Positions 36,924-48,341 of a DNA stretch of 64,000 nucleotides are shown piece by piece. The stretch lies in the NCBI GenBank assembly GCA_009602735.1, contig WELA01004268.1, positions 1,046,213 to 1,110,212 of the forward strand, in the 5' to 3' direction. Position 1 is the stretch's first letter; every line of letters starts with the position of its first letter. The position numbers were made by a program, and so were the translations under genes. Under the pieces are notes generated by a model. It had not been told where the DNA came from. It saw only the letters and a program-made list of their open reading frames with translations, and made no database searches. This stretch comes from Mesotaenium endlicherianum (taxonomy: Eukaryota > Streptophyta > Zygnematophyceae > Zygnematales > Mesotaeniaceae).

Positions 36924-39900
36924 GCCAGGAGCCTACCACCCCAAGACCCACTTCACGAGAAGGCAACACGCCAAGTGAGGTGGAGACCCCCGTTGAAGAC
37001 GACGTTCCAGCCCCAATGAGTTTGAGAGGTTACCTTGGAGGAGAGAAGGTCCACATCTTGGTGGATAGCGGAGCTCAAGGCAACTTCATTGCTGCAGATT
37101 TTGCCACCAAGCACGGTATTACTATGCGAACTCTTGACCACGACGAGGAGATTATGATGCCCGATGGATTCTCCTATACTACCCCTTCCAAGAAGACGTA
37201 CCCCTTGGCACTCTCTATCAAGTCCTTCAAGGATAGAGTAGTGTTCTCCCCCATGCAATTGGGCAAGTACGACGTCATCCTAGGGACGCCTTGGTTGACC
37301 AAGCACAACCCCCAAGTTGATTGGAGGACCGGTACTATCAAGATCAAGAATGACATCACTTCAAGAATCTGTATTTTGCGCGCAATCCAGAATATCCAGA
37401 CCCAAGACATCCAGAAGCCGGCACACGAGATACTATTGTCCGCCCTCCAACTCAAGAGACTTGTGAGGAAGGGACACGAGCTTCTTTTGGCCTTGATCAC
37501 GCCAAAAGACATCAAGAAAGACATCGAGAGTCAAGAAGGCAGCCCCGTTCCCAAGGAGATACAAGAAGTCTTTGAGGACTACAAAGAAGTGTTCTCCCCG
37601 GAATTGCCCAAGGGCCTACCCCCCAAAAGATTCGTAGACCACAAGATAGAGTTGGAGCCCGGAAGCAAGCCCATCTCTCGGCCTACGTTCAAAATGTCAT
37701 ACACGGAGCTAGACGAAGTCAAGAAGCAAATCAAGGAGCTACTGGAGCATGGCTTCATTCGACCTAGCAAGTCGCCATTTGGAGCCCCGGTGCTATTTGT
37801 CAAGAAGAAAGATGGTACCTTGAGGATGTGTGTGGACTATCGCGCCCTCAACAAGATCACCATCAAGAATCGATACCCGCTGCCGCGCATGGATGAGCTC
37901 ATGGACCGGCTGGTTGGAGCCAAGTACTTCACGAAGATTGACTTACGGAGCGGCTACCACCAGATTCGCATCGCAGAACCGGACATAGAGAAGACGGCAT
38001 TCAGGACAAGATATGGACATTTTGAGTTCATGGTCCTGCCATTTGGACTCACCAACGCGCCAGCAACTTTCATGACTATGATGAACACCATATTTCAGCC
38101 CATGTTGGACAGATTTGTGGTGGTATTCATCGATGACATCCTTATCTACAGCAAGACCCTTGAAGAGCATGCGAGACACTTGAAAGAAGTCCTTGAAGTA
38201 TTGAAGCAAAACAAGCTGTTTGCGAAGGAGTCAAAATGCGAGTTTGCCAAACAAGAAGTGGAGTTCCTAGGTCTCCACGTGACTGCTGATGGCATCAAGA
38301 TAGACCCCAAGAAGACCACGGTGGTGGAGGAATGGCCAACCCCCACGACCAAGAAAGAACTCCAGTCATTCTTGGGATTTGCCAATTGGTACAGAAAATT
38401 CATCCAAGGCTTCTCGCACATAGCAGCCCCCCTGACAGATCTACTCAAGAAGGACAGGCTATATACATGGACCGAGAAAGAGGAAGAGGCATTTCAAGAG
38501 TTAAAGCGAAGATTGACCACATCCCCGGTGCTCACACTCCCAAGTCCAAACCCAGATTGGCCCTTCCACGTCATCACCGATGCATCTTCCTATGCAATAG
38601 GAGCAATCCTGCTTCAAGACCAAGGCAAGGGACTGCAGCCCATCGCCTACGAGTCAAGGAAGCTAAATCCAGCCGAGCAAAATTATACAACCACGGAGCG
38701 AGAGGCATTGGCGATTGTACATGCCTTGAAGGTTTGGCGCTGCTACGTTGAAGGACGCAAAGTACTGGTCACCACGGACCACGAGGCGTTAAAGCACCTC
38801 CAAACGCAGCCGTATCTCTCAAGGAGACAAGCAAGATGGAGCGGATACTTGCAACAATACAACATCACGATTCAGTACCAGCCCGGCAAGACAAACCCGG
38901 CTGACCCCCTCTCAAGACTGCAATTAAATGCAGTGATGGTATCCCTGAAGACAGATCTGGAAGCTCGATTTTCAGCCGCCTATGAAAGAGACCCTTACTA
39001 CAAGAACGGAGAAGCAGCCTTGGACCCATGCAAGAAGCAAGAAGGCAATTATTGGGTGAGGCAAGATACGGGCCAGAGATGTGTTCCTAATGACTTAGAC
39101 CTCCGGCTCTTGCTTCTACGAGAAGCACACGACAACCCTCTTGGAGGACACTTTGGAATCCTAAGGACCACGGGCGTTCTAGCTAGGACTTATTGTTGGC
39201 CAGGCATGTCTAAGCAAGTCAAGGAGTACTGCAGGAGCTGTGACACATGCCAAAGAATCAAGCCATCATCGCAAAAGGCGGGAGGACTCCTCCAACCACT
39301 ACCAATCCCCGAAAGACAATGGACGGACATCTCAATGGACCTTATCGTGGACTTGCCCGTGACACCTCGAGGCCATAATGCAATACTCACGGTGGTGGAC
39401 AGACTTACCAAGATGGCTCATTTTATTCCCACGACGACTAAGGCTACAGCACCACAACTTGCAAGACTCATCTTTGACAACATCTTCCGACTCCATGGAC
39501 TACCATCAAGAATTGTGTCAGATAGAGATCCAAGATTCACAAGCCATTTCTGGAAAAATCTCTTCAAGAACTTGGGTACATCGCTGGATATGTCTACTGC
39601 CTACCACCCACAATCAGATGGGCAAACCGAGCGTATGAATCGTACCCTAAAGACCTCTCTAAAGGCCTACGTGTCTACCCTCGAGCAAGACTGGGACATG
39701 TACTTGACCCCCCTCGAGTTTGCCTACAACAACACTACGCAGGCCTCTACCCAAGAGTCCCCATTCTTCCTCAACTATGGCTTCCATCCGACCACGCCAC
39801 TGAGCTTCACGGCTGGCCATGATGAAGTACCTGCAGCCACAGATTTTATGGAGACATTAGAAGCAGCCCTTACAGCAGCGAAGAAAGCTCTACAACACGC

Positions 39901-40535
39901 GCAAGATGCTCAAGCAAGAGTGGCGAACAGATCCAGAAGAGAAATTACGTACAGAGTGGGTGACAACGTGTTACTATCATCCAAGAACATTTCCCTGAAC
40001 AACAGGCCTGCCGGCAGCAAGTTCTCTCCCAAGTATTTGGGACCCTTCAAGATTATCCAGCAAGTCAACCCCGTTGCTTTCAAGCTAGAACTTCCCCAGA
40101 CTATGCACATCGACCCCGTATTCCACGCTTCCCTCTTCAAGCCGTATGTGCAATCCGACAACACGTCCCCAGGACGTATGACAACCCCACCAGCCCCAAC
40201 AATAGTGGATGATCATTTGGAGTACGAAGTGGAAGACATAGTGGCTATGAGACATTTCNGACATAGTGGCTATGAGAAATTTCAGGAGACAGCAGCAATA
40301 CTTGATCAAGTGGAAAGGATATCCAGATTCGGAGAATAGTTGGGTGGCGGCGCACTACCTTGACAAAGTTCAACGAAAGTTGAAGCGCTTCCATACCGCC
40401 AACCCCCATCTTGGACCAGCCCCAAGTCTCTCTACTAGAAGCCCGGAGACTTCAGGGAGGCAGCCTGCCACCATCAAGAAGCAGCAGAAGACCCCTTGGA
40501 GGCAGCCTGCAAGAACAAGAAAGAGGAAAAATTGA
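36845..40535 (+). pseudogene. Chromovirus pol with chromodomain, copy 2
   Basis: Protease, RT, RNase H, integrase and chromodomain regions correspond one to one with copy 1. They are almost identical until near the C-terminus, after which divergence rises. Pol has about one break, possibly only an assembly effect. Confidence 0.88.
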
Positions 40536-41304
40536 CATTAGACACTCTTCTCTTCTCGCAGTTTCTGGACAGAAAACTAAAACTGCTACTGGCGATAGTT
40601 CCCTTCATAATAAATTCTGAAAATTTACCTGGCTGTAGGCCATGAGTAGCCGGTCATTTAGAGTCCAAGTTTGCTCAATTTGGAGCACTGGTGAGAGAGA
40701 TATGATGCTCTAAGTAGAAGGGGGTCAGGCTGCTGGCATTGTTAGGACAGAATATGCCTTCTGACATTGTGCCTTCCCCTGAACTTGGAATGCTCTGAAA
40801 CTCAAGACTCTGGTAGAACATCTTACAGCGCCCAATTTGAGACTTAGTTTGCAGAATTTGAAGAAGTATAGAAGGACTTATGATTTTCAGAAGTTTCTGC
40901 ACAGATTTGGAGGAGTGCCTACTCTCTCAGCTCTCAACAACACTCCAGGAATGAGAATGCTCTCAAATTTGGTGACCCGGTAGAATTCTCCGACGCGGTC
41001 CGTCTGGCACTCAAATGTTTAGATTTGGAGGAGTTCTGTGGCCGCTATGAATTTTTGAATTTGTGGCAGATTTTGGGCCAACTTGTACAATTTTCTTTAT
41101 CATTAAGGAGTAGGCTAGCCAATAAGGTCACACCACCTACGACATTGCCTAGTCTACCTTACATGTGTAGCACCTGACTTGGCGCCTTTGACTAGTCCTC
41201 TTCACATGTGTGGCATCTGACTTGAAACTGTTGACTAGTTTGCTCCACATGTGTAAGACCTGACTTGACGCGCCGAGACGTCGCTTTTTCTATCGGGGGG
41301 GTGA

Positions 41305-41807
41305 TGTAGTGATTTGAGTTATTATATATTAGTTTGCATATATTTTAATGTTTTCAAATATATTTGGAGTAGTATTGTGTGGAGTCAAGTGTGAATAGGT
41401 ACTCTAGTAACTTGGTTCATGTCCTTTGAACCTTCCAAGGCATTTTCGAAGTTAGAGGAAAGACCTAGAAGAACTCCATGTGGCAAAAGTCAGATGTGCC
41501 ATTTTTAGGTCAAAAGGACATGTGTACATTATTCTAGAAAGAGGTGGCAAGTTTTGGGATGTGTTGGGTGCCAACACATCAACATACACCTTCCTAGAAA
41601 TTACTTATGTAGCAAGTATATAAACAAGAGCTATAACATAGAAAGACATTCCAGAATCACTCTTGTACTTGCCAAAATCCAGAAATATATTAACTTTCAA
41701 GAAGCCATCTCTCTTTCAAGAAGCTACCACTTGTGTTCAAAGATCCTTGTCTTGAATAGATAAAGTATTCTGTTTTACTAAGTACTTTATCTATCTGTTT
41801 CACTACA
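41305..41807 (+). repeat. 3' LTR, chromovirus copy 2
   Basis: 503 bp, preceded by the G-rich polypurine tract and followed by the CGGCC target duplication. Confidence 0.95.
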
Positions 41808-41812
41808 CGGCC

Positions 41813-42445
41813 CCAATTTTGCGAACGCCCGACTACTCCAAGCCGTTCATTCTACACACTGACTGGAGTCGTGTGGGAATCGGCGCAGTACTCACTCAGG
41901 CCGCAAGTCCTAGAGAGGAGTACGTCATTGCCTATGCCTCGCGCTCTAACAATCGAGCAGAGAGCAACTACTCGTCCTACGAAGGAGAGCTGCTGGCAGT
42001 GGTTTGGGCTGTCGCACATTTCAGAGAGTATCTATGGGAAAGACCCTTCATGCTGATCACAGATCACTCGCCGTTACTCTGGCTGATGACGAATGGAGAC
42101 CTCATTGGTAAATTGGCTCGCTGGGCTCTTAAGCTCCAGGAGTACCAGGTGTCAGTGATACATCGAGCAGGTATACTCAACAACGACGCCGATGGACTCA
42201 GCAAGAACCCCGACCCATCCCCAGACGACAAAACGGGAGCTCGAGAAGACGAAGATCCGAGCAGTCCAGCAGAATTGGCAGCCCGCCTAGCCGAAATGGC
42301 GAGAATGGTAGCGTCAGGAGAAGGTGAGTCTCTACCCCTGTTCAGTCCAAAGATCTGGAAAGATCAAGCCACTATGCATTGGCTGAAGACGGGAGTCCAC
42401 ATGGAAGGATTGTCGGTGAAAGAAAAGGACCAGGTGAGCCATTGA
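41813..42445 (+). pseudogene. Outer element RNase H
   Basis: Resumes the outer element after the second insertion. Ty3/gypsy RNase H signatures: FILHTDWSRVGIGAVLTQ, NYSSYEGELLAVVWAVAHF, LITDHSPLLWLM and ILNNDADGLSKNP. A linker to the integrase follows. Confidence 0.8.
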
Positions 42446-42448
42446 GCT

Positions 42449-43600
42449 AAAAGGTTTTGCTGGAAATGCAATAACCTCTTCAAGATTGAAGAAACTGGTC
42501 GGGAGAAGTTGGTGCCAGATCCCACCAAAAGGCGAGCTCTGGTGCAGAAAATACACGAGAATACTAGACACTATGGTGTCAAGAAGACATATAGTCTTCT
42601 GGAGCTGTCTTACTGGTGGAGAGGCATGAAGCAGCAGTGTGAGGATATGATCAAAAGCTGCGATCGCGTTAAGGTTGGTTTCACGCAGCAACACCCACAC
42701 CTGCAACCTCTGCCAATCATGGGCCTAGGCTACCGATGGAGCTGAGATCTTGCAGGAGAGCTACCGCTGTCCAAACGAGGTAACAAGTACATTATGGTCA
42801 TGATTGAGCATTTTTCTAAGTGGATAGAGGTTGTACCTCTAACTGCTAAGGAAAGCTTGGGGACCGCGGAAGCGCTTCTCAACGGTGTGATTGTACGTCA
42901 TGGAGCTCCAGCATAAGTGCTGACAGACCAAGGATCTGAGTTCCAAGGATCTTTTCAAAAACTCTTGGACAGATGCTTCATTGACCATTGCACTACGTGA
43001 ACAGATCACCCACAGGCGGACAGTCTAGCAGAACGGATGGTGCAAAGCATAAAGTCTGCTTTGCGAAAATTTTGCCTGGAGCATGACAAGCGTGATTGGG
43101 ATTCGGCCCTGCCATGGCTGTTTATGGGTCACAGATTTAGCAAGCAAGCTGCTTTGGCAAATTACTCGCCTTATCAAATTTTGTTTGGAAGAAGTCCAGT
43201 TGTGCCCAGCAGCATCAAGCAGGAGATTGAGCAGGTGAAAGATCTGGACAACTCTGAAGGTCATGGTATGCCGCAAGGTGTTATTGAGCACATGATGCCT
43301 GCTGCCCTGGACAATTTGAAAATTGCACAGAAAAGAGACACACAGCGTTACGCCAGGACGCGAGATGGGAGCTACCGCCTGCAAATGACGCAGATCCAGG
43401 AAGGAGACTTCGTCTACCGCAAGCGCCAGACCAAGACCACCATTGACGCCAGTTCAGGTGCAGTAATCCTACGCGTGAAACATGCATTCGACAATGGTGT
43501 GTTGGAACTGGAAGGTTCTGATGGTAAAACCATAAGAGATCACGTGCAGAACTGCTCGCTGTGCCACTTGCCTAATATCGATCCTACGATTAAGACTGTG
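42449..43600 (+). pseudogene. Outer element integrase
   Basis: Contains the HHCC zinc region (HENTRHYGVKKTYSLLELSY, then CEDMIKSC) and a DDE-type core (around 42785-43060; IEHFSKWIEVVPLT, LTDQGSEFQGSF). The C-terminal part includes YARTRDGSY and a beta-barrel-like DNA-binding segment. Broken in several places. The PHD-like module follows directly. Confidence 0.75.
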
Positions 43601-43617
43601 CCCAAGGAATTGGTGCC

Positions 43618-43780
43618 AGCCACACCTTGTGCCAGCTGCAAAGTGCGGGATCATCAAGAAGCAATGGTACCTTGTGATAAGTGTAGTGCCCGTTAGCACA
43701 CCTTCTGCATTGGTGAAGAGGAGATTATGGCAAGACAATGGGAATGTCCTGACTGCCTTCCTAAAAAACCCAGCCACAAG
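43618..43780 (+). pseudogene. PHD-finger-like module at the integrase C-terminus
   Basis: Reading along the integrase frame, Cys and His residues are spaced as in a PHD finger (C4HC3): CASC, a loop with MVPCDKC, then a HTFC pair and, about 20 residues later, CPDC preceded by a Trp. PHD fingers read histone H3 tails, often by lysine 4 methylation state. Some retroelement integrases carry chromatin-reading modules at this place, usually chromodomains. The region is not intact here. Assignment is by spacing only. Confidence 0.6.
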
Positions 43781-43826
43781 GTCAAGAGATAGAGGCATAG
43801 AGCGGAAAGGCAGGGACGCCTCAGCT

Positions 43827-43838
43827 AAAAGGGAGGGG
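43827..43838 (+). other. Polypurine tract of the outer element
   Basis: aaaagggagggg lies immediately before a TG dinucleotide that begins segment B of the terminal repeats, the usual layout at the inner edge of a 3' LTR. Confidence 0.65.
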
Positions 43839-44140
43839 TGTAAGGGAGCTGAGGATGAGATAACTTTTGAAATTTCTACTAAGTGTTGGTAGGATGGAAT
43901 GAGGAACTGGTTGAGCATGGGAAGCACTGAGTGTGAGATGCTTCACCGCATGATGCAAGTGCAGGAAGACCAGGAATGGGTTAACCCCAGCCAGTCCGCC
44001 ACCGACACACGTGCAGGGGACCATCAATTCGGTCGATTTTCCCACGTGCAGCAACGCACCGACACATCGACCATGTTGAAGGCACACGTGCTGAGAAGCT
44101 ACGCACGTATTAGGGGTCCGACGCTGTTAGGCACGACAGC
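43839..44140 (+). repeat. Outer element terminal repeat, segment B, first copy
   Basis: About 302 bp, repeated at 45362-45663. Lies between the polypurine tract and the 3' copy of segment A. Confidence 0.85.
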
Positions 44141-45361
44141 TGTCACGACTGCTATCCACTTGACGGTGCAGCATGCACAGCGCAAGCCACGGCCGCCCAG
44201 GTACGGGAAGTCAGCGTTGACTCACCGACCAAAAGGCCGAGTGATCTCTATCAGCGGTCATGTCAAAGTCGTTATCACTGTCAAAGTGGTCACAACACAT
44301 AAAATCCACACCCTGGGATGGATGGGGATTTGGACGGAGTAGTCAGCCGAAAGGCTAGGAGTGGAACCGGCAAGTGCCTGGAGAGGTACTATGTAATTGG
44401 CTCTCTAAGCCAAGTACAGCAGGGATATTGCAGAGGCATTGTGTGCCACCTTGGCCAAGACCCTCAGGTGACTAGTCATGGCTTGAGCGTTCATCCTAAA
44501 CGCTGCCAGCCAGCCACATAGGTATGATTGCCAGCTGAAAGGCTAAGCAGTCACGCGCGACAATCCCAAGGCATGTATGTATGCTGGATGACAACTCCAA
44601 GCTGTGTGAGAGCTGCTAGGTAAGGACGGCATGCAAGCTAAGCACGGTGACTAAGCACTGGCATTCTTGAGAGAGGATAATGTGTGGTGCCTGTGAAAGG
44701 CACAAGTCCTGCCTGAAGCTGCCTCATTCTTGCTCGCATCGTTGTCAAAGGAAGCTGAAGGCGCAGAAGGAGCACAAAGAAGAAGGAGTTCCCAAGGCCA
44801 TAGAAGAGCCGAGACGCCACGCTTCTGCCGACGCTGGAAGATTTCTTCCTAAGTGTATCATAGAAAGGTTAGACCCCAGGAGTTTCCAAGAGAGGATCTC
44901 GCTGGTAGAAAGTAGAGAGCTGCAAAATAGAATTTGTTAGGAGATTAGCACAGATTTGGGTCAAACGCCACAAGCGTGCGAGGGCCACTTAAAATGGTGA
45001 GTGCTGTGTTAAGTTTCAAGTTCTCAGAAGTCTCAATTGTCGAATTGCTGATAGCAAGAGTAGTCTTAACAAGTAAAGCTCTCAGTGAAGAACTGAGTGA
45101 GCCCAATTGAGCAGTGAAGAGCTGTTAAGGCGCGGTGTTGAGTGAAGAGCTCAGACCAGGCCAGCATAGATGTGCATTTTCAGAGTTTTGTAAGCTGTGA
45201 CTTGTGGAAGTTAAGCGAAAGCCTTGAAGGGCGATTTTCTTTGAATCTAGCATTGCCTGTTAAGCTGCTTAGACGTGATTTTTGTAAACCACAAAACTTG
45301 TTCATTCTGTAAACCCTCAACTTGGGTGAAAGCCTGTGTGGAAATAAGACGCTTTTGTCCT
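44141..45361 (+). repeat. Outer element terminal repeat, segment A, 3' copy
   Basis: About 1.22 kb, matching 20101-21322. Confidence 0.85.
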
Positions 45362-45663
45362 TGTAAGCGAAGCTGAGGATGAGATAACTTTTTGAAATTT
45401 CTACTAAGTGTTGGTAGGGTGGACTGAGGAACTGGTTGAGCATGGGAAGCACTGAGTGTGAGATGCTTCACCGCATGATGCAAGTGCAAGAAGACCAGGA
45501 ATGGGTCAACCCCAGCCAGTCCGCCACCGACACACGTGCAAGGGACCATCAACTCGGTCGAATTTCCCACGTGCAGCAATGCGCCGACACGTTGACCAGG
45601 TTGAAGGCACACGTGCTGAGAAGCTACGCACGTGCCAGGGGTCCGACGCTGTTAGGCACGACA
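45362..45663 (+). repeat. Outer element terminal repeat, segment B, second copy
   Basis: Repeats 43839-44140 with scattered differences and ends GGCACGACA, complementary to the TGTCG start of segment A. Confidence 0.85.
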
Positions 45664-46074
45664 CTTGTAGGGCTCTGATTGTGCTCTATAATATATTGTT
45701 GAATGCATTAATATTGAAAACCTCAGATATTCTTGAAATATACACTACTAGCCTCCTACATTATTCGTTACATGTGATGATTGTCAGTTTGTGGCATTCG
45801 TTTTTTTGCAATCCAATTATGCATTTTTATTTGATTGTAATATCTTGTTGTTCATGTATGGCAATACCATATACTTAATTTGTATTCTTCGTGTCTCATC
45901 TAACATCTTTTTGTCCGTAATTATTACCTAAGAGATTGTTGCAAATGTTACGATTTGCAATCAAAAAAAATGTCAAAAGATTTAAGTTACATTAAAAGAG
46001 TTTCAATAGTGATTTTGCGAGAAAATCTCAATGATCTTCAAATAATTTTGACACCTGTCAGGTAAAAGACATAA
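45664..46074. other. Non-coding AT-rich stretch
   Basis: No gene or structured repeat seen between the outer retroelement and the foldback element. Confidence 0.5.
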
Positions 46075-46965
46075 GGGGCAATTTACCAAACTAGCATTCC
46101 AAATTTCCTTTATTATACAATCTAGCATTCCAAGTTTTGTTATTACAAAACTAGCACTCGCACATGTAAGGCGAATCCGCATAGGCCTTACACAATCAAA
46201 TGACGTGCTACATGAAGTGGCAAGCGACCCTACCTGACACACCACTTCTTTCTTACGTTTTCCAATATCTTCCACCACCACTTTTCTAACTGACCCACTT
46301 TCACGAACCAAACTGCCCAAGGACGCCAAAAACATCGGTCCACATGCATTTTCTATGCCTATTTCTTTTGCCTTTTTTTTTGTAAACCTTGTATTTCTTT
46401 GAGAGACTATATTCATCGCTTTCCCTGCTATTTCACGTACAAACACAGTCACAACAAGCTAATTGTAGCGGCTAAGCTAAGTGGTTAGTTACTAATGGCA
46501 CATTGCCATTGAGGTTGCCCGTGGCTATCCTTTCCTCTTTGTAAGCACTCATGGAGGGCTTGCCTAACCAGCCGCCGTTAAGACCCAGCTATGGAGTTTG
46601 TATAGTCGACTTCGTGTTGGAGGCGTGGCAAAGCCGTTCAAGCCCTTCAAGAGTTTTGGAGCTCAATAATGAAGGACAAAAGTGAGTAGTGACAAGTGTG
46701 TCCACCCAAAATTAGGCTTCTTTGGGCAGTTTGGTTTGTGAAGGTGGGTCAGTTAGGAAAAATGATGGTGGAAGATTCTGGAAACGAAAGAGAGAAATGG
46801 TGTGTTAGGTAGGGTCGCGTGCCAATTCGTGTGGCACGTCATTTGATCGTGTAAGACCTACGTGGACTCGCCTTACATGTGCGAGTGCTACATTTGTAAT
46901 AACAAAACTTGGGAGTGCTAGATTGTACAATAAACGAAACTTAGTGTGCTAATTTGGTAATTTGC
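46075..46965. mobile_element. Foldback-type element with long terminal inverted repeats
   Basis: Arms of about 245 bp (46075-46320 and 46722-46965) are inverted copies of each other, with scattered differences, around a loop of about 400 bp. The left end starts ggggcaatttacc and the right end finishes ggtaatttgc. No transposase coding is seen, so it would be a non-autonomous DNA element of MITE/foldback kind. Target duplication not resolved. Confidence 0.75.
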
Positions 46966-48130
46966 GTAGACCTTGACTGTAGAAATTCCCCCAAAACATG
47001 GCGCCCTAAATGAACGTGGAAAAGTACATGGCAGGGCCAAAATTGGTGCGCCATCCGCTCGAACGCGTGGAAAAAATGGTCAGACAAAATTATCACGTGG
47101 CAAGTGATTTTGCCAGGCGAATGGCATCAACTGTTCAAATGCCAACCCATCTCACCCATTTTCCACGCTTGAATGCGCCATATGCTATAATCCCATTCGC
47201 TCGTCGACGTAAATTGTCCCATCTAGCGTTTCTCCATTCTTAATTTGTGTTGACATGTTTTCTTATGCCGGTGACATCGATGTATACCTTCCGACGTCAT
47301 CATGTGTCAATGTCAAGCTCGTTGAGCACACATACGCACGTGTGATAATGGTTGATGCTGTGAATAATCTTGTTGGGTCAATAACCTCTCATACATGAGA
47401 TTCAAGCCTGCATCACATTTCTCTTCATGTTGCAGGACCTGCATCCCTCCTCCCGACGAACCCTAACATTCTTCTCGAAGCAATCGGTTGACTTCTTCAT
47501 TCGCCATATTGTTTCTTGCAGATGAGCCTGTCGAGGACTCGTTGACTCCTTCACTCGCATTGTTATTTCCTGCATATGAGCAAAGTCTAACCCGAGGGAA
47601 CGTTGTCGTGGCACTTTACAGTTGCACGACGCCACATGATGTTTGTTATCTGAGTCAGTAGTTTTCCTCGCAGTTTGTCATGCTGTAGTTACTGTCTTTT
47701 GAACGTTGAGGGACCAGCCATTATCTGTTGTCTTTAGACTTTCAGAGGTGAGGATCACGTGGCAAAGGAGGTACAAGCTGACCTTGACAGTACCCACGCC
47801 ACAGCATTTCTTTGTCTGGCCCATGCACCAGGTTAGTGTCCAACTTTGATTGCATTCAACCCACGTGACTGCTTATCAGATCGCCACCTGCACGGTGGCA
47901 TTGAGCCAAGTGGCTCTTCTTTCTGGCATGGCTGCATTGTTGATCGCGTGTAGTTATGTCTGACATCTCATTTTGCGCGCTGAAGTTCATGTTCGTTGGG
48001 TTCTCATCTTGCCTGCTAAATTTCAGATGGTCCCAGGGATGAGAGTGAGCTGATTGAGCTCACGCGCGTCGCTCGCCACCCCCCCTGACCTCCTTAAGCT
48101 CTTCTGCTTTATTGTGTGGAATTTCCCCAG
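46966..48130. other. No gene recognised
   Basis: A mixed-composition stretch without a convincing coding frame. 47390-47600 has a short direct repetition around 'tcgttgactcctt..cat/cggttgacttcttcatt'. It may hold upstream exons or the promoter of the zinc-finger region. Confidence 0.35.
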
Positions 48131-48341
48131 GTCACTCGTCTCGAACATGAAGAGGCGTTGGCCGTCCAGAGGCCACACGTGCAGCTTATGCACGGAATAC
48201 TTCAGCAATTCTGCAACCAGAGCAACCAAAAGCCACATAGCCCAGGTGCACGGCATGCGATTCAATTGCAGTCATTGCAACACATTGTTCAAGAGCACCG
48301 CAGGCAGAAAGAGCCACGAAAGCATATGCATCCATGACTAG
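48131..48341 (+). CDS. Possible C2H2/C2HC zinc-finger exon
   Basis: Follows a good acceptor (ttccccag). The frame contains two adjacent zinc-finger-like motifs: CSLC...HIAQVH, with 14 residues between Cys and His, and CSHC...HESIC, with 12. It ends at TAG 48339-48341, just before a strong-looking GTGAGT donor at 48345, so either this is a terminal exon or the frame call is wrong. Such paired fingers are typical of nucleic-acid-binding regulators. No family assigned. Confidence 0.4.

Larger units (their letters stand above)
35103..41807 (+). mobile_element. Chromodomain Ty3/gypsy element, copy 2, nearly whole
   Basis: 6705 bp, same family and orientation as 23131-29810. LTRs at 35103-35605 and 41305-41807 (503 bp each). 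Perfect target duplication CGGCC at 35098-35102 and 41808-41812. Inserted at the RT/RNase H boundary of the outer element. LTRs differ at about six positions (about 1.2%), so by this measure it is slightly older than copy 1. Its gag is full length; pol has about one break, and the copy includes an unresolved assembly base. Confidence 0.95.
20101..45663 (+). mobile_element. Outer Ty3/gypsy-type LTR retroelement fossil carrying a DNA methyltransferase and a PHD-like module
   Basis: A large + strand element, about 12.2 kb once the two nested insertions (23131-29810 and 35103-41807) are set aside. Domain order seen: gag with zinc knuckles, retropepsin-like protease, C5 cytosine DNA methyltransferase, a roughly 1.7-kb uncharacterised coding stretch, reverse transcriptase, RNase H, integrase, PHD-finger-like module. 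The RT, RNase H and integrase sequences are of Ty3/gypsy type. Terminal repeats lie at 20101-21322 and 43839-45663 in an A - body - B A B order. The outermost bases are TGTCG and CGACA. The A copies differ at about 5% by eye, so this is much older than its inserts. It is broken, with of the order of ten breaks besides the insertions. No clear target duplication is seen (the flanks cctg and cttg match only imperfectly). Confidence 0.85.

Noticed and set aside
20101-45663. Classifying the outer element as DIRS/Ngaro because of its split-repeat order
   Set aside because: RT, RNase H and a DDE-type integrase of Ty3/gypsy kind are present, and no tyrosine recombinase signature was seen.
46003-46452. 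- strand open frame of about 150 codons
   Set aside because: It overlaps the left arm and loop of the foldback element and has no motif; the inverted repeat explains the sequence.
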